From Betaproteobacteria bacterium (GTDB lineage: Bacteria; Pseudomonadota; Gammaproteobacteria; Burkholderiales; Usitatibacteraceae): DNA of 35,851 bases. The notes under the pieces are model-generated. The model was not told where the DNA came from and searched no databases. It worked only from the letters and a program-made list of their open reading frames with translations. The position numbers and the translations under genes were made by a program. The stretch is taken from assembly GCA_011391275.1 (NCBI GenBank), contig JAABQW010000022.1, forward strand, positions 1 through 35,851. Reading direction: 5' to 3'. Positions within the stretch are counted from its first letter, which is position 1; every line of letters starts with the position of its first letter. Below are positions 24,028 to 33,103 of this stretch, one piece after another.

Positions 24028-24744
24028 ATGGGGAGAACCATGCGAGCGATCCCGCCTCTCGCGCCCTGGGCCCTGCCCCTCGTCGCGGGCCTGCTGCCCT
24101 TCGCCGCCACCGCGCTGGCGTTCTGGATATCGGTGACGGAGGAGTCGATCGCGGCCTGCAACCCGTTCGTCGAAGGGTGCGTGTCCATCAGCCGCGCCGC
24201 GCGGCACGGCCTGGCCAACCACGTGTTCCGCGCGCTGGTTCTGCCGGCGGCGGTGCTGCAGGGCCTCACGTGGCTCATGTGCGTGCCGTGGCTTCGCGGT
24301 CTCGGCGCGCAGGGGCGTTCGCTCGGGTGGCTCGCCTGGCTGGGCGCGGCGGCGGCGGTGTTTCTCGTGCTCTACGGCACGTTCCTGGGCACTGAGGGCG
24401 ACGCCTACCGCTGGATGCGCCGCTACGGCATCGTCGGCTACTTCGGCGGCACCTTCCTGTGCATGCTGGTGGCGGGCGGGCACCTGCGACACCTCGCGGC
24501 CACGGAGGGCGGGAGGTTGCCGGCGAGGGTAGGAGGGTTGCTGCTACTGATGCTCGCGCTGCTGCTGGCCATGGGGCTCGCCAACGTCTTCGTCCCGCAG
24601 TTCCTCGGCGACGGCGACTTCAAGAACCGCCTGGAGAACGTGCTGGAGTGGCACGCCGGCGCCCTCTTCACCGCGTGGTTCCTCGCGCTCGCGTGGCTGT
24701 GGCGGCGCACGCGGTTCCGGGTCTTGACGGGATTCGGCGCCTGA
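24028..24744 (+). CDS. Predicted membrane protein, unassigned
   Basis: The protein is 238 aa (ATG 24028 after GAGGGG; ATG 24040 is also possible). About six hydrophobic segments are visible, near residues 13-35, 66-86, 98-117, 138-158, 169-190 and 208-226. After the first helix comes ACNPFVEGCVSISRAAR, then further on YGIVGYFGGTFLCML. The CxSIS motif after the first helix, with the helix count, recalls Frag1/DRAM/Sfk1-like membrane proteins, but I cannot confirm that. No catalytic motif is seen. It lies after selO and converges with the AsmA-like gene. Confidence 0.75.
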   Translation: MGRTMRAIPPLAPWALPLVAGLLPFAATALAFWISVTEESIAACNPFVEGCVSISRAARHGLANHVFRALVLPAAVLQGLTWLMCVPWLRGLGAQGRSLGWLAWLGAAAAVFLVLYGTFLGTEGDAYRWMRRYGIVGYFGGTFLCMLVAGGHLRHLAATEGGRLPARVGGLLLLMLALLLAMGLANVFVPQFLGDGDFKNRLENVLEWHAGALFTAWFLALAWLWRRTRFRVLTGFGA

Positions 24745-24780
24745 ACAGGCCCGGGGACTGACGGCAACCGTCCCGGTCCG

Positions 24781-26196
24781 TCACTCCGGATGCGCGAGCG
24801 AGCCCTTGTAGAACACTTCGCACTCGGCATCCTTCCCCGGCAGGAGGTCCGCCGCCCTGCCCAGCAGGTCCTTCATCGGCCCCGCGAGCGCGGCGAGCAC
24901 GCTGGCCTTCTCCACCACGGGCTTCGCGAACGGGCCGCGGATCCGCTGGGTCACCTTGGCGCAACCCTTCGCGTCGACCAGCGCCACGAAGACCTCGTCG
25001 AACTCCTCGTCCACGAAGTCCAGGCCACCGTGGAGCGCGAGCCGGTTGTGGCTGGTCGCCATGGCAACGTCCCTCGCGTGCGCCACGCCCTTCTCCACCT
25101 TCCACCGGGAGACCACGGTGCGCACCTGCGTGGCTCCGCCGGGCGCCTGGGCGAGGCTGGAAAAGTCGTAGCCCTTGGTGACCACGAGGCCGACGGGCCC
25201 GGCGAGAAGCAGCGCGGCCACGTCGATCAGGTTGAAGGCCTGGCTGGTCGCGAACCTCGCGTACTGCGCATCGACGTCCATGCCGACCAGGGTGAGGTTC
25301 GACCCGGACAGCGACACGTCTCCCGCGGCGCTCCGGACCAGTTCGTCACGGGTATGCCCGCGCATCGCCAGGGCGGTCGAGAAATCCATCACGCCGCTGA
25401 CGGACTTGCCCTGCGGCAGCATCCTGGCGACCTCTTCCATGCGGATCCTCGCGAGCGAGTAGTCGAGGTGAACGGCCGGCACCGCCGCCGAGCGGTCCAT
25501 GCGCAGGCTTCCCGTCCCCTGGCCTTCGAAAAGCCGCATCGTGACCGGCTTGAAGTCGAAGACGCCGTCCCTGGCCTCGACCGGGACCTTCAGGTCCTTC
25601 GCGCCCACATCCGTTCCCCGCACCTCGCCGCATTCGAGCCGTCCGGAAAGCGAGAGCCGCATCAGGAACGGGGCACCTCCCGGGTGCCGTACGTCGGTGA
25701 GCTCGCCGTGGCATCCCGTGGTCTCCAGGCCGCCGCCGGCCAGCTTGTCCGCATACGCGACGACCAGTTCCGGGAAGTGCACGCGCTGCAGATCCAGTCC
25801 GGGAAACGTCCGCGGCTTTCCAGGCGGCCCCTGGAAGTTGTACCGGCCATCGCGGCCCCGTTCGACCGAGAGGCGGGCGCGATGCAGGGTGACGCTCCGA
25901 TACCGGATCTCGTTGCGCAGGAGGGGAAGTAACCGGACCGCAAGGTCGGCTTCCTCCGCGAACAGGAGTTCGGAGCCGCGGTTGCGCACGCGCACGTTCG
26001 CCATCCTCAGCCGCAGCCCCGGAAGGAAGCCGATGCGAAGGCCTCCCTCGACGCTCACCTCCATGCCGAGCGCGCCGGAGGCCGCCGTCTCCACGCGCGG
26101 CTTCAAGGCATCGACGTCCGTGAAGAGCAGCACCGCCAACACCGCGAGCAGCAGGGCCCCCGCCAGCCCGCCGAGGGCGAAGAGGACCTTCTTCAC
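24781..26196 (-). CDS. AsmA family protein
   Basis: The protein is 471 aa from GTG 26194-26196. It has one N-terminal membrane helix (residues about 5-26) and then a long beta-rich periplasmic part: KPRVETAASGALGMEVSVEG, LRMANVRVRNRG, and near the end the AsmA C-terminal pattern (VMDFSTALAMRG, RSAAGDVSLSGSNLTLVGMD, ALHGGLDFVDEEF). AsmA-like proteins are anchored in the inner membrane and are linked to phospholipid transport to the outer membrane. It is shorter than E. coli AsmA (617 aa). Its start shares one base with the stop of the TfoX-N gene, so the two are coupled. Confidence 0.85.
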   Translation of the reverse strand: MKKVLFALGGLAGALLLAVLAVLLFTDVDALKPRVETAASGALGMEVSVEGGLRIGFLPGLRLRMANVRVRNRGSELLFAEEADLAVRLLPLLRNEIRYRSVTLHRARLSVERGRDGRYNFQGPPGKPRTFPGLDLQRVHFPELVVAYADKLAGGGLETTGCHGELTDVRHPGGAPFLMRLSLSGRLECGEVRGTDVGAKDLKVPVEARDGVFDFKPVTMRLFEGQGTGSLRMDRSAAVPAVHLDYSLARIRMEEVARMLPQGKSVSGVMDFSTALAMRGHTRDELVRSAAGDVSLSGSNLTLVGMDVDAQYARFATSQAFNLIDVAALLLAGPVGLVVTKGYDFSSLAQAPGGATQVRTVVSRWKVEKGVAHARDVAMATSHNRLALHGGLDFVDEEFDEVFVALVDAKGCAKVTQRIRGPFAKPVVEKASVLAALAGPMKDLLGRAADLLPGKDAECEVFYKGSLAHPE

Positions 26197-26540
26197 TACC
26201 GGGCTCGTCCCGCCTTCACGAAATCGATCGAGGCCTGGAAGAGCTCGAGATCCAACTCGTAATCCGCCGCGTCCCCGCGGTCGATCTGGATCCACTCTCG
26301 CGTGCTCGCCATGCCGCCCGGCTGGAACGGGCCGACGCCCTCCCGCGAAAACTGCAGCTCGGTGGCGACGGCCACGGGCAGGCGCAGGCCGACGCCCTTG
26401 CCGCTGATGCACGCGAACATCCGGTCGCCGACGACATAGGCGTCCATGCCGCCGATCTTCTTCGCGCTCACGCCGGGGAGCTTGAGCAGCACGGCGTCGA
26501 TCAGGGACTTGCGGTCGGTGCTGGAGGTGTCGGCAGTCAC
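26196..26540 (-). CDS. TfoX N-terminal domain protein
   Basis: The protein is 114 aa, with GTG 26538-26540 as the best available start (MTADTSSTDRKSLIDAVLLK). The core GVSAKKIGGMDAYVVGDRMFACISGKGVGLRLP and the later WIQIDRGDAADYELDLELF match the TfoX_N fold in order (shown here as short pieces: KKIGGMDAYV, DRMFACISGK, VGLRLP). Full TfoX/Sxy regulators of competence also have a C-terminal domain that is absent here, so a role in competence should not be assumed. It is upstream of, and overlaps by one base, the AsmA-like gene. Confidence 0.8.
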   Translation of the reverse strand: MTADTSSTDRKSLIDAVLLKLPGVSAKKIGGMDAYVVGDRMFACISGKGVGLRLPVAVATELQFSREGVGPFQPGGMASTREWIQIDRGDAADYELDLELFQASIDFVKAGRAR

Positions 26541-26652
26541 GGAAATCGCCCGGCTCGTGGTGAAGGGGGAGACTGAATGATATACGCGGGCGCGGCGGGC
26601 ACCGTACGGCACCGCACGGACTTCCCGCGCGGCGGCGCCCATCATTCGACCC

Positions 26653-28293
26653 ATGGAATCCATCGTCCTGGTGCTCGCCATGCTGCTGGCCGTGGTGGCC
26701 AGCGGATACCTGGCGCGCATCCTGCCGGTCCCGGTTCCCCTGCCGCTGGTGCAGATCGCCATGGGCGCGATGATCGCCGGCGGGTTCAAGAGCGGCTTCA
26801 CGCTGGACCCCGAGGTGTTCTTCCTCCTGTTCCTGCCGCCGCTGCTGTTCATCGACGGCTGGCGGGTTCCCAACTACGGGCTGCTGCGCGACAAGGGCAC
26901 CATCCTGGAACTGGCGCTGGGCCTGGTGATCTTCACCGTGGTCGGCATGGGGTTCCTGATCCACTGGATGATTCCCGCCATGCCGCTGGCCGTGGCGTTC
27001 GCGCTGGCCGCCATCGTCTCGCCCACCGACGCGCTGGCCGTGTCCTCGATCGCGGCGCGCACGCCGCTGCCCAGGCGCCTGCTGCACATCCTGCAGGGCG
27101 AATCGCTGCTGAACGACGCCACGGGCCTCGTCTGCTTCCGCTTCGCGGTGGCGGCGGCGATGACCGGCGCCTTCTCGCCGGGAAGCGCGTCCCTCACCTT
27201 CGTTTGGATGTTCCTCGCCGGCGTGGCCGTCGGCGTGGCCTTCACCCTGGGCGTGACGATGGCCCAGATGGCGCTCTCCGGACGCATCGGCGAGGAGACC
27301 GGCACGCCGATCCTGGTGAACCTGCTGCTGCCGTTCGGCGCCTACCTGCTGGCCGAGCAGCTCGGCGCGTCCGGTATCCTCGCCGCGGTGGCCGCCGGCG
27401 TCACGATGAGCTACGTCGAACTCACCGGCCGCGCCCCGCCCGCCACCCGCGTGGATCGCGCCGCGGTCTGGGACACGGCGCAGTTCGCGCTCAACGGCAT
27501 CGTGTTCGTGCTGCTTGGCGAGCAGCTGCCCGGCATCCTGCGCGGCGCGGTGACCTCGGTGGGCCAGAGCGGGCAGGTGAACCCCTGGTGGCTTGCCGTC
27601 TACGCCGTGGCGATCACCGCCGGGCTGGGATTGCTGCGCTTCGCCTGGGTCACGGTGTCGCTTCGCATCAGCCACTTCGTGGCGCGCCGGCGCGGCGAGC
27701 CTGTGGAGACGCCGCACTGGCGGCTGGTGGTGGCGGCCACGCTCGCGGGCGTGCGCGGCGCGATCACGCTGGCCGGCGTGATGAGCCTGCCGCTGCTGCT
27801 GCCGGACGGCTCGCGCTTCCCGGCGCGGGAGCTGGCGGTGTTCCTGGCGACGGCGGTGATCCTGCTGTCGCTGCTGGTGGCGAGCATCGGGCTGCCGCGC
27901 ATGCTGAAGGGGCTGGAGCCTCCCGGCGAACAGGCGGAGACGCTGGCGGAGGAGCGCGCCCGGCGGGATGCCGCGCACGCGGCCATCGCCGCCGTGGAGG
28001 TCGGCGTGCACGACCCGTCGGTGATGCCGGCCGATGCCGACGCGCACGGAAATGCCGCGGCGCGCGTGATCGCGCGATACCAGCGCCGGATCGACGGCGG
28101 CATGCCCGCCGGCGCCACCGCCGAGCAACGGCGCAGGGCCAACCAGGCGGAGCAGGCGCTGCTTCTCGCCGGCCTGCACGCGGAGCGCGAGGAGATCTTC
28201 AGGCTGGCGCGGGAATCGCGCATTTCCGACGAGACCTCGCGCAAGCTCGTGCGCGAGGTGGATCTCGTCGAGGCGCGGTACCGCCAGGCATGA
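26653..28293 (+). CDS. CPA1-family Na+/H+ antiporter (NhaP-like)
   Basis: The protein is 546 aa. About twelve transmembrane helices fill residues 1-425, with the CPA1 landmarks FLPPLLFIDGW, IVSPTDALAVSSIAART, the ion-binding GESLLNDATGLV and LAGVRGAITLAGVMSLPLLL. The last 120 residues are a soluble helical tail rich in Ala, Glu and Arg that ends DLVEARYRQA. Such transporters exchange Na+ or K+ for protons across the inner membrane for pH and salt balance. It is divergent from the TfoX-N/AsmA pair across a 112-base gap. TrkH and a K+ channel nearby make ion balance a theme of the region. Confidence 0.93.
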   Translation: MESIVLVLAMLLAVVASGYLARILPVPVPLPLVQIAMGAMIAGGFKSGFTLDPEVFFLLFLPPLLFIDGWRVPNYGLLRDKGTILELALGLVIFTVVGMGFLIHWMIPAMPLAVAFALAAIVSPTDALAVSSIAARTPLPRRLLHILQGESLLNDATGLVCFRFAVAAAMTGAFSPGSASLTFVWMFLAGVAVGVAFTLGVTMAQMALSGRIGEETGTPILVNLLLPFGAYLLAEQLGASGILAAVAAGVTMSYVELTGRAPPATRVDRAAVWDTAQFALNGIVFVLLGEQLPGILRGAVTSVGQSGQVNPWWLAVYAVAITAGLGLLRFAWVTVSLRISHFVARRRGEPVETPHWRLVVAATLAGVRGAITLAGVMSLPLLLPDGSRFPARELAVFLATAVILLSLLVASIGLPRMLKGLEPPGEQAETLAEERARRDAAHAAIAAVEVGVHDPSVMPADADAHGNAAARVIARYQRRIDGGMPAGATAEQRRRANQAEQALLLAGLHAEREEIFRLARESRISDETSRKLVREVDLVEARYRQA

Positions 28294-28422
28294 ATCGACC
28301 GATGAACCAGGTTCCATGAGGGGTGCGACATCATGGCGCGCGAGCCGCCCCCGCATGTCTTCGGCGCACAGTCCCCATCGTTGCGCCCCGCATCGCCCGC
28401 GCCGTCACCAAGGAGCCACACC

Positions 28423-28626
28423 ATGTCCGTTGCCCGCGTTTCCGAAGTCATAGCCAGGAGCAAGAAGAGTTTCGACGATGCCCTGAAGCAGGGGGTGGAC
28501 CGCGCCCACAAGACGCTCAAGAACGTGAAGAGCGTCTGGATCCACGACCAGTCCGTGGACATCGAGAACGGCAAGATCGTCGCCTACAAGCTGTCGCTGA
28601 AGGTGACGTTCGTCCTGAAGGATTGA
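28423..28626 (+). CDS. Dodecin family flavin-binding protein
   Basis: The protein is 67 aa from ATG 28423, seven bases after AAGGAG (28410-28415); an in-frame ATG at 28333 would add a Pro-rich tail not found in dodecins. The sequence MSVARVSEVIARSKKSFDDA, then the flavin-stacking Trp in KSVWIHDQSVDIENGKI, and the last strand LSLKVTFVLKD fit dodecin throughout. Dodecins form hollow 12-mers that store flavin or its breakdown products and protect against free flavin. It is followed by a strong terminator and so may be a single-gene unit. Confidence 0.95.
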   Translation: MSVARVSEVIARSKKSFDDALKQGVDRAHKTLKNVKSVWIHDQSVDIENGKIVAYKLSLKVTFVLKD

Positions 28627-28632
28627 CGCCCG

Positions 28633-28666
28633 GGCCCCGTCGTCATGGCGGGGCCTCCTTTTCTTC
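28633..28666 (+). terminator. Intrinsic terminator of the dodecin gene
   Basis: ggccccg (28633-28639) and cggggcc (28649-28655) form a 7-bp GC stem, followed directly by the T-rich tccttttcttct (28656-28667). It starts seven bases after the dodecin stop. Stem plus T-tract on the plus strand is the classic Rho-independent form. Confidence 0.75.
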
Positions 28667-28691
28667 TCCGCACCCAGGAACCGAGAAACCC

Positions 28692-29099
28692 ATGAAGACA
28701 CCGCTCAAGTCACTCCCCACTCCCGCCGGCGATGCCTCCCGGCACCCCGGTCGCTCCATGCGACGCCTGATTCGCAACGCGGCCGCGGCCACGACCTGCG
28801 CCCTCGCCGCGACGTTCGCACTGGCTGCCCCTCCCGCGCCCGTGGAACACGTCGGCATCAATGCGGAGCGTGGAGACCCCGCGCGCTGGTATGTGCCTGC
28901 CGACACGCCCAGGCGCCTTTACGACACGCAGGTGAAGGAGGCGGGTGCCGCCCGGGGAGAGCAACTGAAGGACTGCCGCGCGATGCAGGCCGATCGCAGC
29001 GCGTGCATCGCGGAGGCGAACGCGCTGTACCGTCGCGACCTGGAGGACGCGCGCAGCCTCCTCGCGCGCAACCAGGGCGGCGCCGTTCGCGGCAGGTGA
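28692..29099 (+). CDS. Small exported protein of unknown function
   Basis: The protein is 135 aa from ATG 28692 (AGGA upstream); ATG 28758 would start at MRRLIRNAAAATTCALAATF, which is a signal peptide ending LAAPPAPVEH, and may be the true start. The mature part is small and charged: RWYVPADTPRRLYDTQVKEA, then EQLKDCRAMQ, RSACIAEANALYRRDLEDAR. Two cysteines could form a disulfide. It is probably periplasmic. I recognise no family. It stands alone between the dodecin terminator and pssA. Confidence 0.7.
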   Translation: MKTPLKSLPTPAGDASRHPGRSMRRLIRNAAAATTCALAATFALAAPPAPVEHVGINAERGDPARWYVPADTPRRLYDTQVKEAGAARGEQLKDCRAMQADRSACIAEANALYRRDLEDARSLLARNQGGAVRGR

Positions 29100-29218
29100 C
29101 CCGCAAGGACGAGTCCCGCGGCGGGAGCCGGCGCGCGGATCGGGTGCCGCGGGAGGGCGGATCGGGGGATACTGCCCGTATAGTTCCTCCTTCGGACTCG
29201 CTCTCCCCGCAACCCAAG

Positions 29219-30601
29219 ATGACTTCCGCCCTGGCCAGCACCTGGCGGCGCCTGAAAGGCGGCGCCAGCCGCCGGCCCGCCCTGGAGGCCCTCCCCTGCA
29301 TCCCGATGTCGGCCGGCCGCGTCGCGACCCTGGACGGCCCGGCCGAGTTTCGCGAGACGCTGCTGGACCTCATCGCCCGCGCCCGCGAGCGGATCCTCAT
29401 CGCCACGCTCTACCTGCAGGATGACGAGGCGGGGCGGGAGGTGCTGTCGGCGCTCTACGCCGCCAAGGCGGCGCGGCCGGAGCTCGAGATTGCCGTCTTC
29501 GTCGACTGGCACCGGGCGCAGCGCGGGCTCATCGGCACCGCGAAGAGCGCGGGCAACGCGGTCCTGTACCGGGAGATGGCCCACCGCCTGGGCCCGGGGG
29601 TTCCCATCCACGGCGTGCCCGTGCAGACCCGCGAGATGCTGGGCGTCCTGCACCTGAAGGGCTTCGTCCTCGACGACACGGTGCTCTACAGCGGCGCGAG
29701 CCTGAACGACGTCTACCTGCATCGCCACGACCGCTACCGGCTGGACCGCTACCACGTGCTGCGCGACCGGAACCTCGCCGACAGCCTCGCCGGCCTGCTG
29801 CTCCACGTCGTGCGCCCCAGCCCGGCCGTGCACGCGCTGGACACGGATTCCGTGCCGAGGGCCGCGTCGCTGCGACCGGCAATCGCGCGCTTCCGCCGCG
29901 ACGTGGCGAAGGCCCGCTACCACATGGCCGAGGGAACGATCCGCCAGGGGGAAGTGGGCATCACGCCGCTCCTGGGCCTGGGCGCCAGGGACAACGAGCT
30001 CAATGCCGTCGTGCTGGACCTCATCGGGCACGCGAGGCACCACCTCGTCGTCTTCACGCCCTACTTCAACCTGCCCGGGCCCGTGCGCCGCGCCATCGAC
30101 GCGAAGCTCAGGGAGGGATGCAAGGTCACCATCGTCGTGGGCGACAAGGTCGCCAACGACTTCTACATCCCGCCCGAGGAGCCGTTCAAGTCGATCGGCG
30201 CCGTGCCCTACCTCTACGAGGGAAACCTGCGCCGCTTCTGCCGCGCGCGCCAGGGAGCGATCGACCGGGGGATCCTGAACCTGCACCTGTGGCGCCACGG
30301 CAACCACACCTTCCACCTCAAGGGGCTGATGGTGGACGAGGACTATTCGCTCCTCACCGGCAACAACATCAATCCGCGGGCCTGGCGCATGGACCTCGAG
30401 AACGGCCTGCTCATCCACGATCCGCACGGGCTGCTGGCGGCGCAGAACCGCGAGGAACTGGCGCGGGTGATGGCGCACGCCCCGCGGCTGGACCACTACA
30501 CGTCGCTCGAGACCGTCGACAGCTATCCCGCTCCCGCGCGGCGGCTGCTCAAGCGGCTGGCGCACGCGCGGGTGGACCGCCTCGTGAACCAGGTGCTGTG
30601 A
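29219..30601 (+). CDS. pssA: CDP-diacylglycerol--serine O-phosphatidyltransferase, PLD type
   Basis: The protein is 460 aa, as in E. coli PssA (451 aa). Two HKD motifs are present: HLKGFVLDD (His145, Lys147, Asp152) and HLKGLMVDE (His366, Lys368, Asp373), with IPMSAGRVATLDG near the start, FFTPYFNLP-like VFTPYFNLPGPVRRAI and GNNINPRAWRMDLENGLLI. The enzyme makes phosphatidylserine from CDP-diacylglycerol and serine, the first step to phosphatidylethanolamine; the PLD-type form is peripheral on the inner membrane. The K+ channel gene follows after 22 bases on the same strand. Confidence 0.92.
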   Translation: MTSALASTWRRLKGGASRRPALEALPCIPMSAGRVATLDGPAEFRETLLDLIARARERILIATLYLQDDEAGREVLSALYAAKAARPELEIAVFVDWHRAQRGLIGTAKSAGNAVLYREMAHRLGPGVPIHGVPVQTREMLGVLHLKGFVLDDTVLYSGASLNDVYLHRHDRYRLDRYHVLRDRNLADSLAGLLLHVVRPSPAVHALDTDSVPRAASLRPAIARFRRDVAKARYHMAEGTIRQGEVGITPLLGLGARDNELNAVVLDLIGHARHHLVVFTPYFNLPGPVRRAIDAKLREGCKVTIVVGDKVANDFYIPPEEPFKSIGAVPYLYEGNLRRFCRARQGAIDRGILNLHLWRHGNHTFHLKGLMVDEDYSLLTGNNINPRAWRMDLENGLLIHDPHGLLAAQNREELARVMAHAPRLDHYTSLETVDSYPAPARRLLKRLAHARVDRLVNQVL

Positions 30602-30623
30602 AACGCAAGAAACCGGAGATCCG

Positions 30624-30950
30624 ATGGACCCGCGCACGATGAGACGCAATTTCAAAGCAGGCCTGTTCTCGGGCCTGCGCGTGGTGTGGCCGATCCTGTC
30701 GGCCCTGCTCACCCTGATCGCCTCGCTCGGTCTGGTGGTCGGCCTGATAGAGCACTGGTCGATCCAGGAATCGCTCTACTTCGCCTTCGTGTCGGGCCTC
30801 ACGATCGGCTACGGCGATCTCGCGCCCAAGACTCTGCTCACGCGCACGCTCTCCGTCCTGATCGGCATCTGCGGCGTGCTGCTGACCGCGCTCGTGGCGG
30901 CAGTCGCCGTCAAGGCGCTGGGGACGACGGGAGCCGACGAAAAGGAGTAG
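30624..30950 (+). CDS. Two-TM potassium channel
   Basis: The protein is 108 aa: a helix at about 20-44, a pore loop with the selectivity filter TIGYGD (SLYFAFVSGLTIGYGDLAP), and a second helix at about 72-97. That is the bare pore unit of K+ channels (Ion_trans_2), which works as a tetramer in the membrane. There is no regulatory domain, so gating must come from elsewhere. GGAG at 30615-30618 places the start at ATG 30624. It follows pssA closely and may share its transcript. Confidence 0.92.
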   Translation: MDPRTMRRNFKAGLFSGLRVVWPILSALLTLIASLGLVVGLIEHWSIQESLYFAFVSGLTIGYGDLAPKTLLTRTLSVLIGICGVLLTALVAAVAVKALGTTGADEKE

Positions 30951-31016
30951 GCCGGGGCAGCGCCAAAGCCAGGCGCCTTCCCGGGCGGACGAGTCCGCGC
31001 GGCACCCGGCCGGGCG

Positions 31017-31133
31017 TCAGCCGCGCTTCCGCTCCTGCTTCTTGAGCTTCTTGGCTTCCTTCTTTTCCTTCGGCGTCTTCAGCGGCTCCTTCTTGACCAT
31101 CTTCTTGGTGTCCTTGTCCTTGCTATGGCTCAT
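31017..31133 (-). CDS. Lysine-rich 38-aa protein
   Basis: The product reads MSHSKDKDTKKMVKKEPLK and then PKEKKEAKKLKKQERKRG. It holds 15 lysines in 38 residues and no hydrophobic stretch. The start ATG 31131-31133 has a purine-rich site upstream on the minus strand. Small Lys-rich proteins like this occur in proteobacteria without known function; binding to nucleic acid or ribosome is a guess from charge alone. It lies after the fumarase terminator and so needs its own promoter or read-through. Confidence 0.65.
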   Translation of the reverse strand: MSHSKDKDTKKMVKKEPLKTPKEKKEAKKLKKQERKRG

Positions 31134-31197
31134 GGTCCTGCCTTCCCTTTCTGGAGGGTGGAAACCTGCGGGGTTCAAGCAGCCATAGCTTACCCAG

Positions 31198-31254
31198 AAA
31201 AAGGGCGCCTGCAACACGCCCACCCCCGGGGGATGGGCGGCGCAGGCGCCCTTT
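31198..31254 (-). terminator. Intrinsic terminator of the fumarase gene
   Basis: Arms aaagggcgcctgc (31200-31212) and gcaggcgcccttt (31242-31254) are a perfect 13-bp inverted repeat, and the inner part cgcccaccccc/gggggatgggcg pairs further with one bulge. On the minus strand the stem is followed by TTTTT (31198-31202). It lies 32 bases after the fumarase stop (31286). Confidence 0.85.
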
Positions 31255-31285
31255 GCCGTTTCTGCAGGGGCCCGGTCGCGCGGAC

Positions 31286-32911
31286 TCAGAGCCCCAGTTG
31301 CCTGAAGAAGTCGTTGCCCTTGTCGTCCACCAGGATGAACGCCGGGAAGTTCTCCACCTCGATCTTCCAGACCGCCTCCATCCCCAGTTCCGGGAAGTCG
31401 AGGCACTCGACCTTCCTGATGTTCTCGTCGGCCAGCACCGCGGCCGGGCCGCCGATGGAGCCGAGGTAGAACCCGCCGTACTTCCTGCAGGCGTCGGTCA
31501 CCTGCTGGGAGCGGTTGCCCTTGGCGATCATGATCATGCTGGCGCCCTTGCTCTGCAGCAGGTCCACGTAGGAATCCATGCGGCCGGCGGTCGTCGGGCC
31601 GAAGGAACCGGAGGCCTTGCCCTTCGGCGTCTTGGCCGGGCCTGCGTAGTAGATCGGATGCTTGAGGAGGTACTCCGGCACGGGCTTGCCGGCGTCGATG
31701 AGCTCCTTGAACTTCGCGTGCGCGATGTCGCGCCCGACAACGATGGTGCCGTTCAGCAGGAGCGGGGTCGAGACCGGGTGTTTCGACAGCTCGGCCAGGA
31801 TCGCCTTCATCGGCTGGTTCAGGTCGATCGGCACGCCGATCGCCTTCTTGCCCCGGTACTCCTCCGGGATGAGGCGGCCCGGATCGTGGTCGAGCTCCTC
31901 GACGAAGAGGCCCTCCCGGGTGATCTTCGCCTTGACGTTGCGGTCGGCCGAGCAGGACACGGCCATGCCGACCGGGCACGAGGCGCCGTGGCGCGGGAGG
32001 CGAATGACCCGGATGTCGTGCGCGAAGTACTTGCCGCCGAACTGGGCGCCGATGCCGAGCTTGCAGGCCTCGTCGAAGAGCTTCTGCTCCAGCTCCAGGT
32101 CGCGGAACGCCTGGCCGTGCTCGTTGCCCTGGGTGGGAAGCTCGTCGTAGTACCGGGCGGAGGCGAGCTTGACCGCCTTGAGGCAGGCGTCGGCGCTGGT
32201 TCCGCCGACGACGACGGCGATGTGGTACGGCGGGCAGGCGGCGGTACCGAGGTACTTCATCTTCGCGACAAGGAACTTCACGATGCCCTCGGGCGTCAGC
32301 AGCGCCTTCGTCTCCTGGTAGAGGGCGGTCTTGTTGGCCGAGCCGCCGCCCTTGGCCATGAAGAGGAACTTGTAGGCATCCCCGTCCACCGCCTGGATGT
32401 CGATCTGGGCCGGGAGGTTCGTGCCCGTGTTGACCTCCCGGTACATGTCCAGCGCCACGGTCTGGGAGTAGCGGAGGTTTTCCTCGGTGTAGGTCTTGTA
32501 CACCCCCTTCGCGAGCGCTTCCTCGTCCCCGCCGCCGGTCCAGACCTGCTGGCCCTTCTTGGCGATGACCATGGCGGTGCCCGTGTCCTGGCATACCGGG
32601 AGTTCGCCCCGTGCGGAGATCTCGGCGTTCCGAAGCATCGTCACGGCAACGCCCCTGTCGTTCTGCGAGGCTTGCGGGTCGCGCAGGATCCTGCCCACGG
32701 AGTCGTTGTGTTCGGCGCGCAGCAGGAAGGCGGCGTCGCGCATCGCCTCGTTGGCCAGCACCGTCAGCGCTTCGCGATCGACCGTGAGGATCTCCCGGCC
32801 TTCGAAGGACTTCACGGAAACGTACTTCTCCGATCCCTCGACCTTCCGGTAGAGGGTCCGGTCGGCGCCCAGCGGGAAGGGTTCCTGGTAGACGAACGGT
32901 TTGGTAGCCAT
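31286..32911 (-). CDS. fumA: Class I fumarate hydratase (4Fe-4S, FumA/FumB type)
   Basis: The protein is 541 aa from ATG 32909-32911, behind AAGGAG. It is collinear with E. coli FumA: the cluster ligands are Cys107 (LPVCQDTGT), Cys226 (TAACPPYH) and Cys320 (AVSCSADR), each two residues off the E. coli numbers. The C-terminal domain shows [30 protein letters not shown] and KGNRSQQV. The enzyme converts fumarate to malate in the citric acid cycle and has an oxygen-sensitive cluster. It is divergent from a C4- or oxo-acid-type TRAP transporter; a shared metabolic role in organic acid use is plausible. Confidence 0.96.
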   Translation of the reverse strand: MATKPFVYQEPFPLGADRTLYRKVEGSEKYVSVKSFEGREILTVDREALTVLANEAMRDAAFLLRAEHNDSVGRILRDPQASQNDRGVAVTMLRNAEISARGELPVCQDTGTAMVIAKKGQQVWTGGGDEEALAKGVYKTYTEENLRYSQTVALDMYREVNTGTNLPAQIDIQAVDGDAYKFLFMAKGGGSANKTALYQETKALLTPEGIVKFLVAKMKYLGTAACPPYHIAVVVGGTSADACLKAVKLASARYYDELPTQGNEHGQAFRDLELEQKLFDEACKLGIGAQFGGKYFAHDIRVIRLPRHGASCPVGMAVSCSADRNVKAKITREGLFVEELDHDPGRLIPEEYRGKKAIGVPIDLNQPMKAILAELSKHPVSTPLLLNGTIVVGRDIAHAKFKELIDAGKPVPEYLLKHPIYYAGPAKTPKGKASGSFGPTTAGRMDSYVDLLQSKGASMIMIAKGNRSQQVTDACRKYGGFYLGSIGGPAAVLADENIRKVECLDFPELGMEAVWKIEVENFPAFILVDDKGNDFFRQLGL

Positions 32912-33037
32912 TGCGCGGCGCTCCTTGAGTTCAGGCCAATCGATGGAGCGATTCTGGCGCCGGGCCCCGACCCCCCCTATGACGCAAAGCAAGGCTCGCG
33001 GGAAAACCCCGTACTCCGGGCGGTCACGCTACCTATT

Positions 33038-33062
33038 GGTGCGCTGCGCACCGGCACGGTGC
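33038..33062. promoter_or_regulatory. Overlapping inverted repeats, candidate activator site
   Basis: ggtgcg-ctg-cgcacc (33038-33052) and gcaccg-gca-cggtgc (33048-33062) are two perfect inverted repeats with 3-base spacers that share bases. Their centre is about 80 bases upstream of the start point predicted from the sigma-54 site at 33104, where enhancer-binding proteins such as DctD bind. The link is inferred. Confidence 0.45.
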
Positions 33063-33103
33063 TACCCTGCGCCCAGAGGCACCGATTTGGCCCCGATTTG
33101 CCA

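Noticed and set aside
28333-28422. N-terminal extension of dodecin from ATG 28333
   Set aside because: Dodecins are about 67-70 aa, and AAGGAG at 28410-28415 points to ATG 28423. The extension is Pro-rich and not family-like.
33088-33102. Second sigma-54-like element, TGGCCCCGATTTGC
   Set aside because: The distance between GG and GC is one base too short, which normally abolishes RpoN binding. The site at 33104 has exact spacing.
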